Of a DNA stretch of 64,000 nucleotides, positions 52,243-60,835 are shown piece after piece. Under the pieces are notes generated by a model. It was not told the DNA's origin. It made no database searches and saw only the letters and a list, made by a program, of their open reading frames with translations. Positions within the stretch are counted from its first letter, which is position 1; every line of letters starts with the position of its first letter. Origin of the DNA: Lachnospiraceae bacterium (GTDB lineage: Bacteria; Bacillota; Clostridia; Lachnospirales; Lachnospiraceae); the NCBI GenBank assembly GCA_910573755.1, contig CAJTBO010000008.1, forward strand, positions 107,501-171,500, in the 5' to 3' direction. Both the position numbers and the translations under genes were made by a program.

Positions 52243-53670
52243 ATGTCAGAACAAAATAAAAAACCGGTTGGAATTACCGAGACAATACTGCGTGATGCCC
52301 ACCAGTCTCTGATCGCTACCAGGATGCCCACCGATCTGATGCTTCCTATCGTGGAAACCATGGATAAAGTCGGCTACCATTCCGTAGAGTGCTGGGGCGG
52401 CGCTACTTTCGATGCATCCCTGAGATTCTTAAAAGAAGATCCCTGGGAGAGGCTTCGTAAGTTGAGAGACGGTTTTAAAAATACAAAACTGCAGATGCTG
52501 TTCAGAGGACAGAATATCCTCGGTTACAGGCCTTATGCGGACGACGTGGTGGACAGCTTTGTAGAGAAGTCTATTGCGAACGGTATTGATATCATCCGTA
52601 TTTTCGACTGTCTGAATGATCTGAGGAACCTGCAGGAAGCGGTAAACGCGACCAATAAGATCAAAGCAAGAGAAGGCAGGGGCCATGCCCAGATCGCGCT
52701 CTCCTATACCTTGGGTGATGCGTATACGCTGGAATACTGGGTGGAAACTGCGAAGAAGATCGAGGAGATGGGTGCGGATTCCATCTGTATCAAAGATATG
52801 GCGGGCCTTCTGGTTCCTTATAAAGCTGCAGAGCTGATCGGGGCGATGAAAGAAGCGACCAAGCTGCCGATCCAGCTTCATACCCACTATACTTCCGGTG
52901 TGGCAAGCATGACATACCTGAAAGCGGTGGAAGCGGGCGTAGACGTGATTGACTGCGCGATCTCCCCGTTTGCGCTGGGTACCTCCCAGCCTGCCACAGA
53001 GGTTATGGTCGAAACCTTCAAGGGTACTCCTTATGATACAGGATTTGACCAGAACCTGCTGGCGGAAATTGCGGATTACTTCCGTCCCTACAGAGAGAAA
53101 TGTCTGGAAAGCGGACTGCTTAGCCCGAAGGTGCTCGGCGTAAATATCAAGACATTGCTGTATCAGGTACCCGGCGGTATGCTCTCCAATATGGTGAGCC
53201 AGCTGAAAGAGCAGAATGCGGAAGATAAATACGAAGACGTGCTGAAGGAGATCCCGAATGTGCGTAAGGATCTCGGCGAGCCGCCTCTGGTTACACCGTC
53301 TTCCCAGATCGTAGGTACACAGGCTGTATTTAACGTACTGATGGGTGAGAGATATAAGATGGCTACCAAAGAGACAAAGGCTGTTCTGCGCGGTGAATAC
53401 GGCCAGACGATCAAGCCGATGAGCCAGGAAGTCATCGATAAGGTTATCCCGGGTGAGGAGAGGATTACCTGCCGTCCTGCAGACCTTTTGGAGAACGAGA
53501 TGGATAAACTGGAATCCGAGATGAAAGAATGGAAGCAGCAGGATGAGGACGTATTGTCCTATGCTCTGTTCCCTCAGGTTGCAGTTGATTTCTTCAAGTA
53601 TCGTCAGGCGCAGCAGGAGAAGGTGGATCTGACTCAGGCTGATACGAAGAACGGGGCTTATCCTGTTTAA
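52243..53670 (+). CDS. oadA: Oxaloacetate/pyruvate carboxyltransferase subunit (OadA/PycB/5S-like)
   Basis: A 475-residue HMGL-like TIM barrel: ITETILRDAHQSLIATRM (metal Asp), ECWGGATFDASLRFL, LFRGQNILGYRPYADD, IRIFDCLND, CIKDMAGLL and the metal-binding LHTHYTSG. It transfers CO2 between oxaloacetate/pyruvate and carboxybiotin. The biotin domain found at the C-terminus of many OadA proteins is missing; the carrier is the separate gene at 50581. GGAGG precedes the ATG. The operon thus has two carboxyltransferases, like the 12S/5S pair of propionibacterial transcarboxylase. Confidence 0.92.
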   Translation: MSEQNKKPVGITETILRDAHQSLIATRMPTDLMLPIVETMDKVGYHSVECWGGATFDASLRFLKEDPWERLRKLRDGFKNTKLQMLFRGQNILGYRPYADDVVDSFVEKSIANGIDIIRIFDCLNDLRNLQEAVNATNKIKAREGRGHAQIALSYTLGDAYTLEYWVETAKKIEEMGADSICIKDMAGLLVPYKAAELIGAMKEATKLPIQLHTHYTSGVASMTYLKAVEAGVDVIDCAISPFALGTSQPATEVMVETFKGTPYDTGFDQNLLAEIADYFRPYREKCLESGLLSPKVLGVNIKTLLYQVPGGMLSNMVSQLKEQNAEDKYEDVLKEIPNVRKDLGEPPLVTPSSQIVGTQAVFNVLMGERYKMATKETKAVLRGEYGQTIKPMSQEVIDKVIPGEERITCRPADLLENEMDKLESEMKEWKQQDEDVLSYALFPQVAVDFFKYRQAQQEKVDLTQADTKNGAYPV

Positions 53671-53696
53671 ACCGGATCGCTATATATTAATGGAGC

Positions 53697-53728
53697 AAAA
53701 ACAGCTTGCCGCAGGCAGGCTGTTTTTT
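53697..53728 (+). terminator. Rho-independent terminator of the decarboxylase operon
   Basis: ACAGCTTGCC and GGCAGGCTGT flank a short loop, followed by TTTTTT. Confidence 0.85.
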
Positions 53729-53761
53729 GTCATATAGAAAAGTTTGTCCTATATGACAAAA
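53725..53761. repeat. Perfect 13-bp inverted repeat overlapping the terminator T tract
   Basis: TTTTGTCATATAG (53725-53737) and CTATATGACAAAA (53749-53761) are exact reverse complements around an 11-nt loop. The left arm shares the T tract of the preceding terminator. Confidence 0.8.
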
Positions 53762-53896
53762 CCCTCCGGGGGATGCGCATTTTGCCGCATGCTTTTTGTA
53801 TGATGGGAAATATATTGATATTTGTTTCCGGGAGAAACGGAAGGAATGGATGATCTGCAGGCTGTTACATATATTTGGAATGGCGGGATACTTATA

Positions 53897-53939
53897 TTGA
53901 CAGGGTAAATGTGTCTACTTTATAATAACAAGTGTTATT
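53897..53939 (+). promoter_or_regulatory. Promoter and palindromic operator of the TetR gene
   Basis: TTGACA (53897-53902), 18-bp spacer, TATAAT (53921-53926). AATAACA-AG-TGTTATT (53924-53939) is a perfect 16-bp palindrome overlapping the -10, as expected for TetR autorepression. A leader of about 120 bp without a gene follows. Confidence 0.7.
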
Positions 53940-54058
53940 GCTTGCGGTTTGAGGTGATACAGGGTTTTTATAGGGTGGGAGCAAAGAGAGGGAGAAAAGG
54001 CAGCGTGGACGGATTTCCCGGAGGGAAAGTCCGACGGACTGCCGGAATGGGGGTATGT

Positions 54059-54604
54059 ATGCCGCGTAAGGAGAGGATCACAAGAAAGGAAATTGCTGCC
54101 GCCGCTTTTCGGATGGCAAGAAAAGAGGGAATGGAAGAGGTGACGGCGCGGAAGCTGGCTGACGCCGCAGGGTGTTCTACGCAGCCGATCTTCCGGGCAT
54201 ATCAGAACATGGAGGAAGTGCAGGCGGAGGTGCTGGAACAGGCGGTTGTCTTTTTTGATGAATTTTATGACAGTTATCCGAAGAGCCAGGCGACACCGTT
54301 TGTAAATCTGGGACTGGCTTATATCAGTTTTGCGCAGAAGGAGAGAAATCTGTTCCGTGTAATGTTTTTAAGCGGTGATCGAAACGGAAAGAGCCTGTAC
54401 GAACTGCTGAACGGGAAAAACGGCAATGTTTTGCGGGAGATCGGCAGGGCAAAGGCCGAAGGGTGCAGAGATCCGCAGGGATTGTTTATGAAGATGTGGA
54501 TCTTTATTCATGGAGCGGCGTGCATGGCGGTCACCGAGGATTATGATCTGGGGATCACAGAGACGGTGGGGCAGCTTGTGGACGCTTACCGGGCGTTCTG
54601 CTGA
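54059..54604 (+). CDS. TetR/AcrR-family transcriptional regulator
   Basis: A 181-residue regulator: N-terminal helix-turn-helix ITRKEIAAAAFRMARKEGME, then VTARKLADAAGCSTQPIFRAYQN. The C-terminal ligand domain contains a TetR_C-type pattern (NLFRVMFLSGDRNGKSLYEL). The ATG follows GGGGGTATGT; an in-frame ATG at 54047 is possible. Likely autoregulated through the palindrome overlapping its promoter. Its target beyond itself may be the divergent or downstream genes; none is obvious. Confidence 0.88.
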   Translation: MPRKERITRKEIAAAAFRMARKEGMEEVTARKLADAAGCSTQPIFRAYQNMEEVQAEVLEQAVVFFDEFYDSYPKSQATPFVNLGLAYISFAQKERNLFRVMFLSGDRNGKSLYELLNGKNGNVLREIGRAKAEGCRDPQGLFMKMWIFIHGAACMAVTEDYDLGITETVGQLVDAYRAFC

Positions 54605-54683
54605 GTGTATATGGAGAAATCAACAATACAGAAGAATAGTTGCAACATATTTCTGTCAGAGAGGGCTGTACAGCAGGGAATAT

Positions 54684-55622
54684 ATGAGAAAAAAAGATTT
54701 TATGGCGGATATGAGCGGGCGCTTCAGCCGGATGAGCAAAAGCCAGAAGGCGATCGCTTCTTACATATCGGATCACTATGATGAAGCGGTATTTATGACG
54801 GCGGCGAAACTCGGGGAGGCGCTGCATATCAGCGAATCTACAGTAGTGCGCTTTGCGCTGATGCTGGGATATGAGGGATATCCCGAGTTTCAGAAGGCGT
54901 TGGAGGGCTGGGTAAAGGATCAGCTTACAAGCGTGCAGCGAATGGGTGTGAAGTATGCCGGAAGTACCCAGTCGGAGGTGCTTACCTCCGTATTGCAGTC
55001 AGACATGGACAAGATCCGTGATACGATAGAGCATCTGGATCCTTCCGCCTTTGATACGGCGGTTGATATTATACTGAAGGCGAAAAAAGTATATATTTCA
55101 GGGATACGGAGTTGTGAGCCGCTGGCGGATTTCTTATGTTTTTATCTGAATATGATGCGCGGGGAAGTGGTCTGCATCAAGACGACCAGTATGAGCGAGA
55201 CTTTTGAGCAGATGCTGAGGATCAGTGAGAAAGATGCTTTTGTCGGGATCAGTTTTCCGCGGTATTCCATGCGGACGCTGAAGGCGATGGAATTTGCCAA
55301 TGACAGGAATGCGAAGGTGATTTCCATTACAGACAGCATCCACTCTCCCATGTGTATGTATTCCTCCTGCAATCTGTTTGCGAGAAGCGATATGGTCTCT
55401 ATCGTGGATTCTCTGGTGGCGCCTTTAAGCCTGATCAATGCGCTGGTGGTGGCGATGTGTTTAAAGCGCCCTGCGGAAGTGAAGAACAGCCTGCATACGC
55501 TGGAGGAGGTCTGGAACAGTTATCAGGTGTATTTAAACGATGAGATCAACTTCATCGAGGAGGAGCCGATGCTGCACCATCCGCTGAGGAAAGAAGGCGG
55601 CAAAACAAAGGGCGGGAAATAA
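54684..55622 (+). CDS. MurR/RpiR-family transcriptional regulator
   Basis: A 312-residue protein with an N-terminal RpiR helix-turn-helix (SKSQKAIASYISDHYDEAVF, LHISESTVVRFALMLGYEGY) and a C-terminal SIS domain (AKKVYISGIRSCEPLADFLC, then EKDAFVGISFPRYSMRTLKA). Such regulators bind sugar phosphates, often amino sugars, and control their catabolism. The start is the ATG after AGCAGGGAAT. A flavoprotein gene follows after 10 bp. Confidence 0.92.
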   Translation: MRKKDFMADMSGRFSRMSKSQKAIASYISDHYDEAVFMTAAKLGEALHISESTVVRFALMLGYEGYPEFQKALEGWVKDQLTSVQRMGVKYAGSTQSEVLTSVLQSDMDKIRDTIEHLDPSAFDTAVDIILKAKKVYISGIRSCEPLADFLCFYLNMMRGEVVCIKTTSMSETFEQMLRISEKDAFVGISFPRYSMRTLKAMEFANDRNAKVISITDSIHSPMCMYSSCNLFARSDMVSIVDSLVAPLSLINALVVAMCLKRPAEVKNSLHTLEEVWNSYQVYLNDEINFIEEEPMLHHPLRKEGGKTKGGK

Positions 55623-55632
55623 GAGGGATCCG

Positions 55633-57000
55633 ATGAGTCAGGTGATAATAGTCGGCGGCGGGGCCGCCGGAATGATGGCAGCCTATGCCTCTGCGGCGGC
55701 AGGGCATCAGGTTGTTTTACTGGAAAAAAATGAAAAGCTGGGAAAGAAGATCTACATTACCGGCAAAGGGCGCTGCAATGTGACAAATACCGCGGATAAA
55801 GAGCAGTTTTTTCAGAATGTGGTGACAAACGGCAGGTTTTTATACAGCAGTATCTATCAGTTTGATCATCAGGCGATGATTTCTTTTCTGGAAGAGTACG
55901 GCTGTCCGGTTAAAACGGAGCGGGGCGGGCGGATCTTTCCGGTGTCGGACCATGCGTCCGATGTGACGGCTGCCCTGCAGCGGGCTTTAAAAGAGATGTA
56001 TGTGGACATCCGTCTGAAAACGGAAGTAAAAGCGTTGATATTAGAGGAGAGGGCCGCAGAAAAACAGGCGCCGTCCGATCCGGCTGAAAAGAAAAAGGCG
56101 ACGAAGCAGGCGGATAGGCGGATAGGGGGAGTTCTTCTCTCAAACGGGAAAAAGATGGAGGCGGATGCAGTGATCCTTGCCTGCGGCGGGGCGTCTTATC
56201 CGTCCACCGGTTCTGACGGGGGAGGATACAGGCTGGCGTCTCTGGCAGGGCATTCCGCGGTACCCTGTTATCCGGCTCTTGTGCCGCTGGAGATCAGGGA
56301 GCGTTGGTGCAGGGAATTGCAGGGGCTTTCCTTGAAAAACGTGGAGATCAAACTGTTGGAGGAGGGAAAGACGAAGCCGCTGTACAGCGGTTTCGGCGAA
56401 ATGCTCTTTACACATTTCGGCGTCAGCGGGCCCCTTGTTTTAAGCGCCAGCAGTTATTACAGCAAGGTATGGGGCAGGACTGCGCCGTCGGCACAGGAAG
56501 GCGCCGGCGGGAGAAGCGAAGCGGCTGTAAGGAGCGGCAGGCCGCGGGTAAAGCTTCTGCTGAACCTGAAGCCGGCAATGAATGAAGAGATGCTGGATAA
56601 GCGGCTTTTACGGGATTTTGAGGAAAATTCCCGTAAAGCTTTTAAAAATGCGCTGGGCGGACTGTTTCCCGCAAAGCTGATCCCGGTGATGGTAGAACTT
56701 TCCGGTATCGACGGTGAAAAAAAGGTGTATGATGTAACAAGGGAGGAAAGACGCTCCTTTGTCAGTCTGATACGGAATCTGTCCCTTACGGTGACAGGCA
56801 CCAGAGGGTTTGCGGAAGCGATCGTTACACAGGGCGGAATCCCGGTCTCGGAGGTGAATCCTTCCAGCATGGAATCCAGATTATGTGAGGGATTGTATCT
56901 TGCCGGGGAAATGCTGGATATCGACGCGCTGACAGGCGGCTATAACCTGCAGCTGGCATGGTCTACCGGGCATCTGGCGGGAAGCAGCGTGAGATTCTGA
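55633..57000 (+). CDS. HI0933/BaiN-like flavoprotein (NAD(P)/FAD-dependent oxidoreductase)
   Basis: A 455-residue FAD enzyme: dinucleotide motif IIVGGGAAGMMAAYASAAAG, GKKIYITGKGRCNVTN, RGGRIFPVSDHASDV, LACGGASYPSTGSDGGGYRL, and the C-terminal GYNLQLAWSTGHLAGSS. The family includes YtfP/HI0933 and the bile-acid-linked BaiN, but no reaction is certain; here it is not in a bile-acid cluster. Two insertions rich in charged residues (about 140-155 and 285-305) make it slightly longer than usual. Confidence 0.9.
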   Translation: MSQVIIVGGGAAGMMAAYASAAAGHQVVLLEKNEKLGKKIYITGKGRCNVTNTADKEQFFQNVVTNGRFLYSSIYQFDHQAMISFLEEYGCPVKTERGGRIFPVSDHASDVTAALQRALKEMYVDIRLKTEVKALILEERAAEKQAPSDPAEKKKATKQADRRIGGVLLSNGKKMEADAVILACGGASYPSTGSDGGGYRLASLAGHSAVPCYPALVPLEIRERWCRELQGLSLKNVEIKLLEEGKTKPLYSGFGEMLFTHFGVSGPLVLSASSYYSKVWGRTAPSAQEGAGGRSEAAVRSGRPRVKLLLNLKPAMNEEMLDKRLLRDFEENSRKAFKNALGGLFPAKLIPVMVELSGIDGEKKVYDVTREERRSFVSLIRNLSLTVTGTRGFAEAIVTQGGIPVSEVNPSSMESRLCEGLYLAGEMLDIDALTGGYNLQLAWSTGHLAGSSVRF

Positions 57001-57092
57001 AAACCGGCGGCCGGACAGTGAAGCAGTGCCGGTATATATACAAAAGATAAGGACTGAAAAGTACCTGAGCAATCAGAACAGGAGGAAAGAGT

Positions 57093-57746
57093 ATGTACAA
57101 TATCGCGATAGACGGACCGGCAGGAGCCGGAAAAAGCACCATCGCAAGGCAGATCGCAAAGAGAAAGGGCTATATCTATGTGGATACCGGGGCAATGTAC
57201 CGGGCGATGGCATTGTTTTTGCTGGAAAACCATATCGCGCCGGACGATACGGAGCGGATCAGCCAAAAAAGCCAGGAGGCGGATATTTCCATTATTTATG
57301 AAAACGGGGAGCAGGTGGTTCTGTTAAACGGCAGGAATGTCAACGGGCTGATCCGCACGGAAGAGGTGAGCAACATGTCTTCGGCTTCTTCGGTCAACGG
57401 GGATGTACGGAAAAAGCTGGTGGAACTGCAGCAGAAACTGGCAAAGGAGGCGGATGTAGTCATGGACGGCAGGGATATCGGGACCTGTGTGCTGCCCCAT
57501 GCGGATCTGAAGATCTATCTGACGGCAAGCAGTGAGGTGCGGGCTAAGCGCCGGTATGATGAGATGAAGGCAAGAGGAGATGTATGTGACATTGATGTCA
57601 TAAAGAAAGACATCGAGGAGCGGGATTACCGGGATATGCACCGGGATATCTCTCCGCTGAAACAGGCGGAGGATGCCGTACTTGTGGATTCTTCGGATAT
57701 GACGATCGGGGAAGTGATCGATAAGATCATGGGGATGTGCGGCTGA
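57093..57746 (+). CDS. cmk: Cytidylate kinase
   Basis: Phosphorylates CMP and dCMP with ATP. The 217-residue protein has the P-loop IDGPAGAGKSTIARQIAKRK, YVDTGAMYRAMALFL, the CMP-binding VMDGRDIGTCVLPHADLKIY and the RDYRDMHRDISPLKQAEDAV lid segment. AGGAGG upstream. The cmk-ispH-S1 order is common in Clostridia. Confidence 0.97.
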   Translation: MYNIAIDGPAGAGKSTIARQIAKRKGYIYVDTGAMYRAMALFLLENHIAPDDTERISQKSQEADISIIYENGEQVVLLNGRNVNGLIRTEEVSNMSSASSVNGDVRKKLVELQQKLAKEADVVMDGRDIGTCVLPHADLKIYLTASSEVRAKRRYDEMKARGDVCDIDVIKKDIEERDYRDMHRDISPLKQAEDAVLVDSSDMTIGEVIDKIMGMCG

Positions 57747-57793
57747 GCCGGCGGGAGAAAAATGCTCAGGGAAAGTGATTTCGGGTAAAGGCG

Positions 57794-58660
57794 ATGGAAG
57801 TGAAACTGGCAAAGTCCGCGGGATTCTGCTTCGGCGTGAAGCGGGCTGTGGAAACCGTCTATGAACAGATAGAAAAACAGAAAATTTCGGATAAAAAGCT
57901 GCCGATCTATACCTACGGGCCGATCATCCATAATGAACAGGTGGTAAAGGATCTGGAAGAAAAGGGCGTGCAGGTGTTAAACGGCAGGGAAGAACTGGAA
58001 GGGCTGGAAGAAGGCATTGTGGTCATCCGTTCCCACGGGATCGGCAGGGAAATCTGCCGGATCATAGAAGAAAAGGGACTGATCTGCGTGGACGCCACCT
58101 GTCCTTTTGTAAAAAGAATCCATAATATCGTGGAGAGAGAAAGCGCTCTCGGGAAACAGATCCTGATTATCGGAAACCCCGGACACCCGGAAGTAGAGGG
58201 GATCAGAGGCTGGTGTAATTCTCCGGCGATCACCGTGGAATCGGAAGAGGAAATGGAAAATCTCGAGGTAGAAAAGGGTCAAGACATCTGTGTAGTTTCG
58301 CAAACGACATTTAACTACAATAAATTTCAAGAACTAGTTGAAATTTTGAAAAAGAATGGGTATAATGGTAGTGTTGTGAATACTATATGTAATGCGACTG
58401 AGGAGAGGCAGACAGAAGCGAAGGAAATAGCCTCTGAAGCTGATGTTATGATAGTTATAGGTGGAGCACACAGTTCCAATACAAGAAAGCTGTACGAGAT
58501 ATGCAGTAAGGAGTGTGCACAGACCTGTTTTATACAGTCACTGGCGGACCTAGAGTTAGAGCTTCCAAAATCAGTACGTCTGGTGGGTATTACAGCAGGG
58601 GCGTCTACCCCAAATAATATTATTAGGGAGGTTCAAAGTTATGTCAGAAATGAATTTTGA
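57794..58660 (+). CDS. ispH: 4-hydroxy-3-methylbut-2-enyl diphosphate reductase
   Basis: Last step of the MEP isoprenoid pathway, making IPP and DMAPP with a [4Fe-4S] cluster. The 288-residue protein has the three cluster cysteines in AKSAGFCFGVKRAV, CVDATCPFVKRIH and NTICNATEERQ, plus ITAGASTPNNIIREV. The last third (from about 58270) is visibly AT-richer in codon choice than the first two thirds. The gene overlaps the S1 gene by 20 bp in another frame; in many Clostridia the two are fused. Confidence 0.96.
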   Translation: MEVKLAKSAGFCFGVKRAVETVYEQIEKQKISDKKLPIYTYGPIIHNEQVVKDLEEKGVQVLNGREELEGLEEGIVVIRSHGIGREICRIIEEKGLICVDATCPFVKRIHNIVERESALGKQILIIGNPGHPEVEGIRGWCNSPAITVESEEEMENLEVEKGQDICVVSQTTFNYNKFQELVEILKKNGYNGSVVNTICNATEERQTEAKEIASEADVMIVIGGAHSSNTRKLYEICSKECAQTCFIQSLADLELELPKSVRLVGITAGASTPNNIIREVQSYVRNEF

Positions 58661-59804
58661 ACAAATGATCGATGCATCATTTAAAACAATACATACAGGG
58701 GAGGTAGTCGAAGGAACAGTCATTGATGTAAAACCTGACGAAGCTGTCATTAATATTGGCTATAAATCAGATGGTATTTTAACCAGAAACGAGTATACCA
58801 ATGAATCCGGCGTAGATATGACAACAATGCTGAAGGTCGGCGATACAATGGAAGTAAAGGTATTGAAGGTAAATGACGGAGAGGGGCAGGTTACTTTATC
58901 TTATAAGCGTCTGGCTGTTGACCGCGGCAACAAGCGGATCGAAGAAGCCTTCAATAATAAGGAAGTGCTCAGCGCAGTAGTAACGGAAGTATTAAGCGGC
59001 GGCCTTTGCGTGGTGGTGGATGAAGTAAGGATCTTTATCCCGGCGAGCCTTGTATCTGATATTTATGAAAAAGACTTAAATAAGTATGCTGGACAGGAGA
59101 TCCAGTTTGTCGTAACGGAATATAATCCCAGAAGAAGGCGTTATATCGGCGACAGAAAACAGCTTGTGGTCGCTGAAAAAGCGATCAGGCAGAAGGAACT
59201 GTTTGAGAGGATTCAGGAAGGCGATGTGGTAGAAGGCGTTGTTAAGAATGTAACAGACTTCGGTGCGTTTATCGATCTTGGCGGTGCGGACGGACTGCTT
59301 CATATCTCCGAAATGTCCTGGGGCAGAGTGGAGAATCCGAAGAAGGTATTTAAGGTCGGCGAGACCCAGCGGGTGCTGATCAAGGAGATCTCCGGCAATA
59401 AGATCGCGCTGAGCCTTAAGTTTGCGGATTCCAATCCCTGGAAGGACGCGGCTGAGAAATATGCGATCGGGAATGTAGTGACCGGGAAAGTGGCGAGAAT
59501 GACTGATTTCGGTGCGTTTATCGAACTGGAAACAGGGATCGATGCCCTGCTCCATGTTTCCCAGATTTCCAAAGAGCATATCGAGAAACCCGCAGATGTT
59601 CTGAAAGTCGGTGAAGAAGTAACGGCAAAGGTTGTTGATTTTAACGAAGAAGATAAAAAGATCAGCCTGAGCATCAAGGCACTTCTGGCTCCGGAGCCGG
59701 CGGCTGAGGCGCCTGCAGCTTCTGCGGACGAGGATGATGCGGAAGTGGCATCAGTTGATATTGACGCGGTAATTGCAAGTCAGACAGAAGAGAGCGAAGA
59801 ATAA
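58641..59804 (+). CDS. rpsA: S1 RNA-binding domain protein (ribosomal protein S1-like)
   Basis: A 387-residue protein with four S1 domains (TGEVVEGTVIDVKPDEAVIN; LSAVVTEVLSGGLCVVVDEV; VVEGVVKNVTDFGAFIDLGG; VVTGKVARMTDFGAFIELET) and an acidic Ala-rich tail (AEAPAASADEDDAEVASVD). It probably helps mRNA binding to the 30S subunit; Firmicute S1 homologues are shorter than the six-domain E. coli protein. GGGAGG (58625-58630), inside ispH, is the ribosome binding site, so translation is coupled to ispH. Confidence 0.93.
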   Translation: MSEMNFEQMIDASFKTIHTGEVVEGTVIDVKPDEAVINIGYKSDGILTRNEYTNESGVDMTTMLKVGDTMEVKVLKVNDGEGQVTLSYKRLAVDRGNKRIEEAFNNKEVLSAVVTEVLSGGLCVVVDEVRIFIPASLVSDIYEKDLNKYAGQEIQFVVTEYNPRRRRYIGDRKQLVVAEKAIRQKELFERIQEGDVVEGVVKNVTDFGAFIDLGGADGLLHISEMSWGRVENPKKVFKVGETQRVLIKEISGNKIALSLKFADSNPWKDAAEKYAIGNVVTGKVARMTDFGAFIELETGIDALLHVSQISKEHIEKPADVLKVGEEVTAKVVDFNEEDKKISLSIKALLAPEPAAEAPAASADEDDAEVASVDIDAVIASQTEESEE

Positions 59805-59818
59805 TATAGGATAAAGCA

Positions 59819-59847
59819 GGGCTGTCTGAAATAGGACAGCCCTCTTG
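59819..59847 (+). terminator. Rho-independent terminator after S1
   Basis: GGGCTGTC and GACAGCCC pair across an 8-nt loop, followed by TCTTG; the T tract is weak. Confidence 0.65.
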
Positions 59848-59938
59848 CGTGTATAAAAATGATAGGTATATCTGCCCGGTGAATAAAAGCGTGTATACAA
59901 TAATATAATAAATTTATTATAAAATGAGGTGAATTCAT

Positions 59939-60715
59939 ATGGTATACGATTATGAGTATTTCAAAAAAGCAATGTACGATCTGACAAAAATCGATCTGGA
60001 CGCTTATAAGGAAAAGCAGATGAAGCGCCGTATCGACACATTGATCAGCAATCACAAATACAAAGGGTATCAGGATTACATAGCTGCGATTAGAACAGAT
60101 AAGGAGCTGATGGATGAGTTTCTCGGCTATATGACGATCAATGTTTCGGAGTTTTACCGTGATCCGCTGCAGTGGCAGTTTCTGGATAAGGAGGTTTTTC
60201 CTGAGCTGATCAAAAAATTCGGCAAAAATCTGAAGATATGGAGTGCGGCATGTTCTACCGGTGATGAACCTTATTCTCTTGTGATGGCGCTTTCGAGACA
60301 TCTGCCGCTGGCAAATATCAGGATCTATGCAACGGACCTTGATAAGCAGATTCTGGAAAAGGCAAAGGTAGGACTCTATGCGGAGAAGAGCCTTGCCGGC
60401 GTACCGAAGGATCTGAAAGCAAAATATTTTACAAAGGTAGGAAGTTCCTATCGTATTTCTGATGAGATCAAGAAACGTGTGACCTTCAAGCAGCATAACC
60501 TGATCAAAGACAGGTATGAGATGGGATATCATCTGATCGTCTGCAGAAATGTTCTGATCTATTTTACGGAGGAGGCAAAGGACGAAGTATTTACAAAGTA
60601 CTTTAAGTCTCTGGCGCCGGGAGGCATATTGTTTATCGGAAGCACGGAGCAGATCATGAATTATAAAGAGATCGGATATGACAGGAAGAGTTCTTTCTTC
60701 TATGTAAAACCTTAA
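59939..60715 (+). CDS. cheR: Chemotaxis protein methyltransferase CheR
   Basis: Methylates glutamates of chemoreceptors with SAM. The 258-residue protein has the N-terminal helical domain (YDLTKIDLDAYKEKQMKRRI), MTINVSEFYRDPLQWQFL, the SAM motif IWSAACSTGDEPYSLVMAL, RIYATDLD and CRNVLIYFTEE. No other chemotaxis or flagellar gene is in the window. AGGTGA precedes the ATG. Upstream lies the 16-bp AT palindrome ATAATAAATTTATTAT (59905-59920), and a terminator follows, so it is a single-gene unit. Confidence 0.95.
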   Translation: MVYDYEYFKKAMYDLTKIDLDAYKEKQMKRRIDTLISNHKYKGYQDYIAAIRTDKELMDEFLGYMTINVSEFYRDPLQWQFLDKEVFPELIKKFGKNLKIWSAACSTGDEPYSLVMALSRHLPLANIRIYATDLDKQILEKAKVGLYAEKSLAGVPKDLKAKYFTKVGSSYRISDEIKKRVTFKQHNLIKDRYEMGYHLIVCRNVLIYFTEEAKDEVFTKYFKSLAPGGILFIGSTEQIMNYKEIGYDRKSSFFYVKP

Positions 60716-60730
60716 GGAATTTATGGAAAG

Positions 60731-60779
60731 ACGCTGAAGCGAAAAGTTTGGTTTCGTTAAACTTTTCACTTCAGCGTTT
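60731..60779 (+). terminator. Long-stem terminator after cheR
   Basis: ACGCTGAAG and CTTCAGCGT form the outer stem, AAGTTT and AAACTT an inner one; TTTGTT follows. Confidence 0.75.
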
Positions 60780-60835
60780 GTTATGTCCGCTCAATCTTAT
60801 TGCGGTTTTTCTGCCTGAAAGCCGGATGAGGGAAA

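Noticed and set aside
53909..54058. Upstream extension of the TetR frame
   Set aside because: It would overlap the promoter -10 box and the operator palindrome; the conserved protein starts at 54059.
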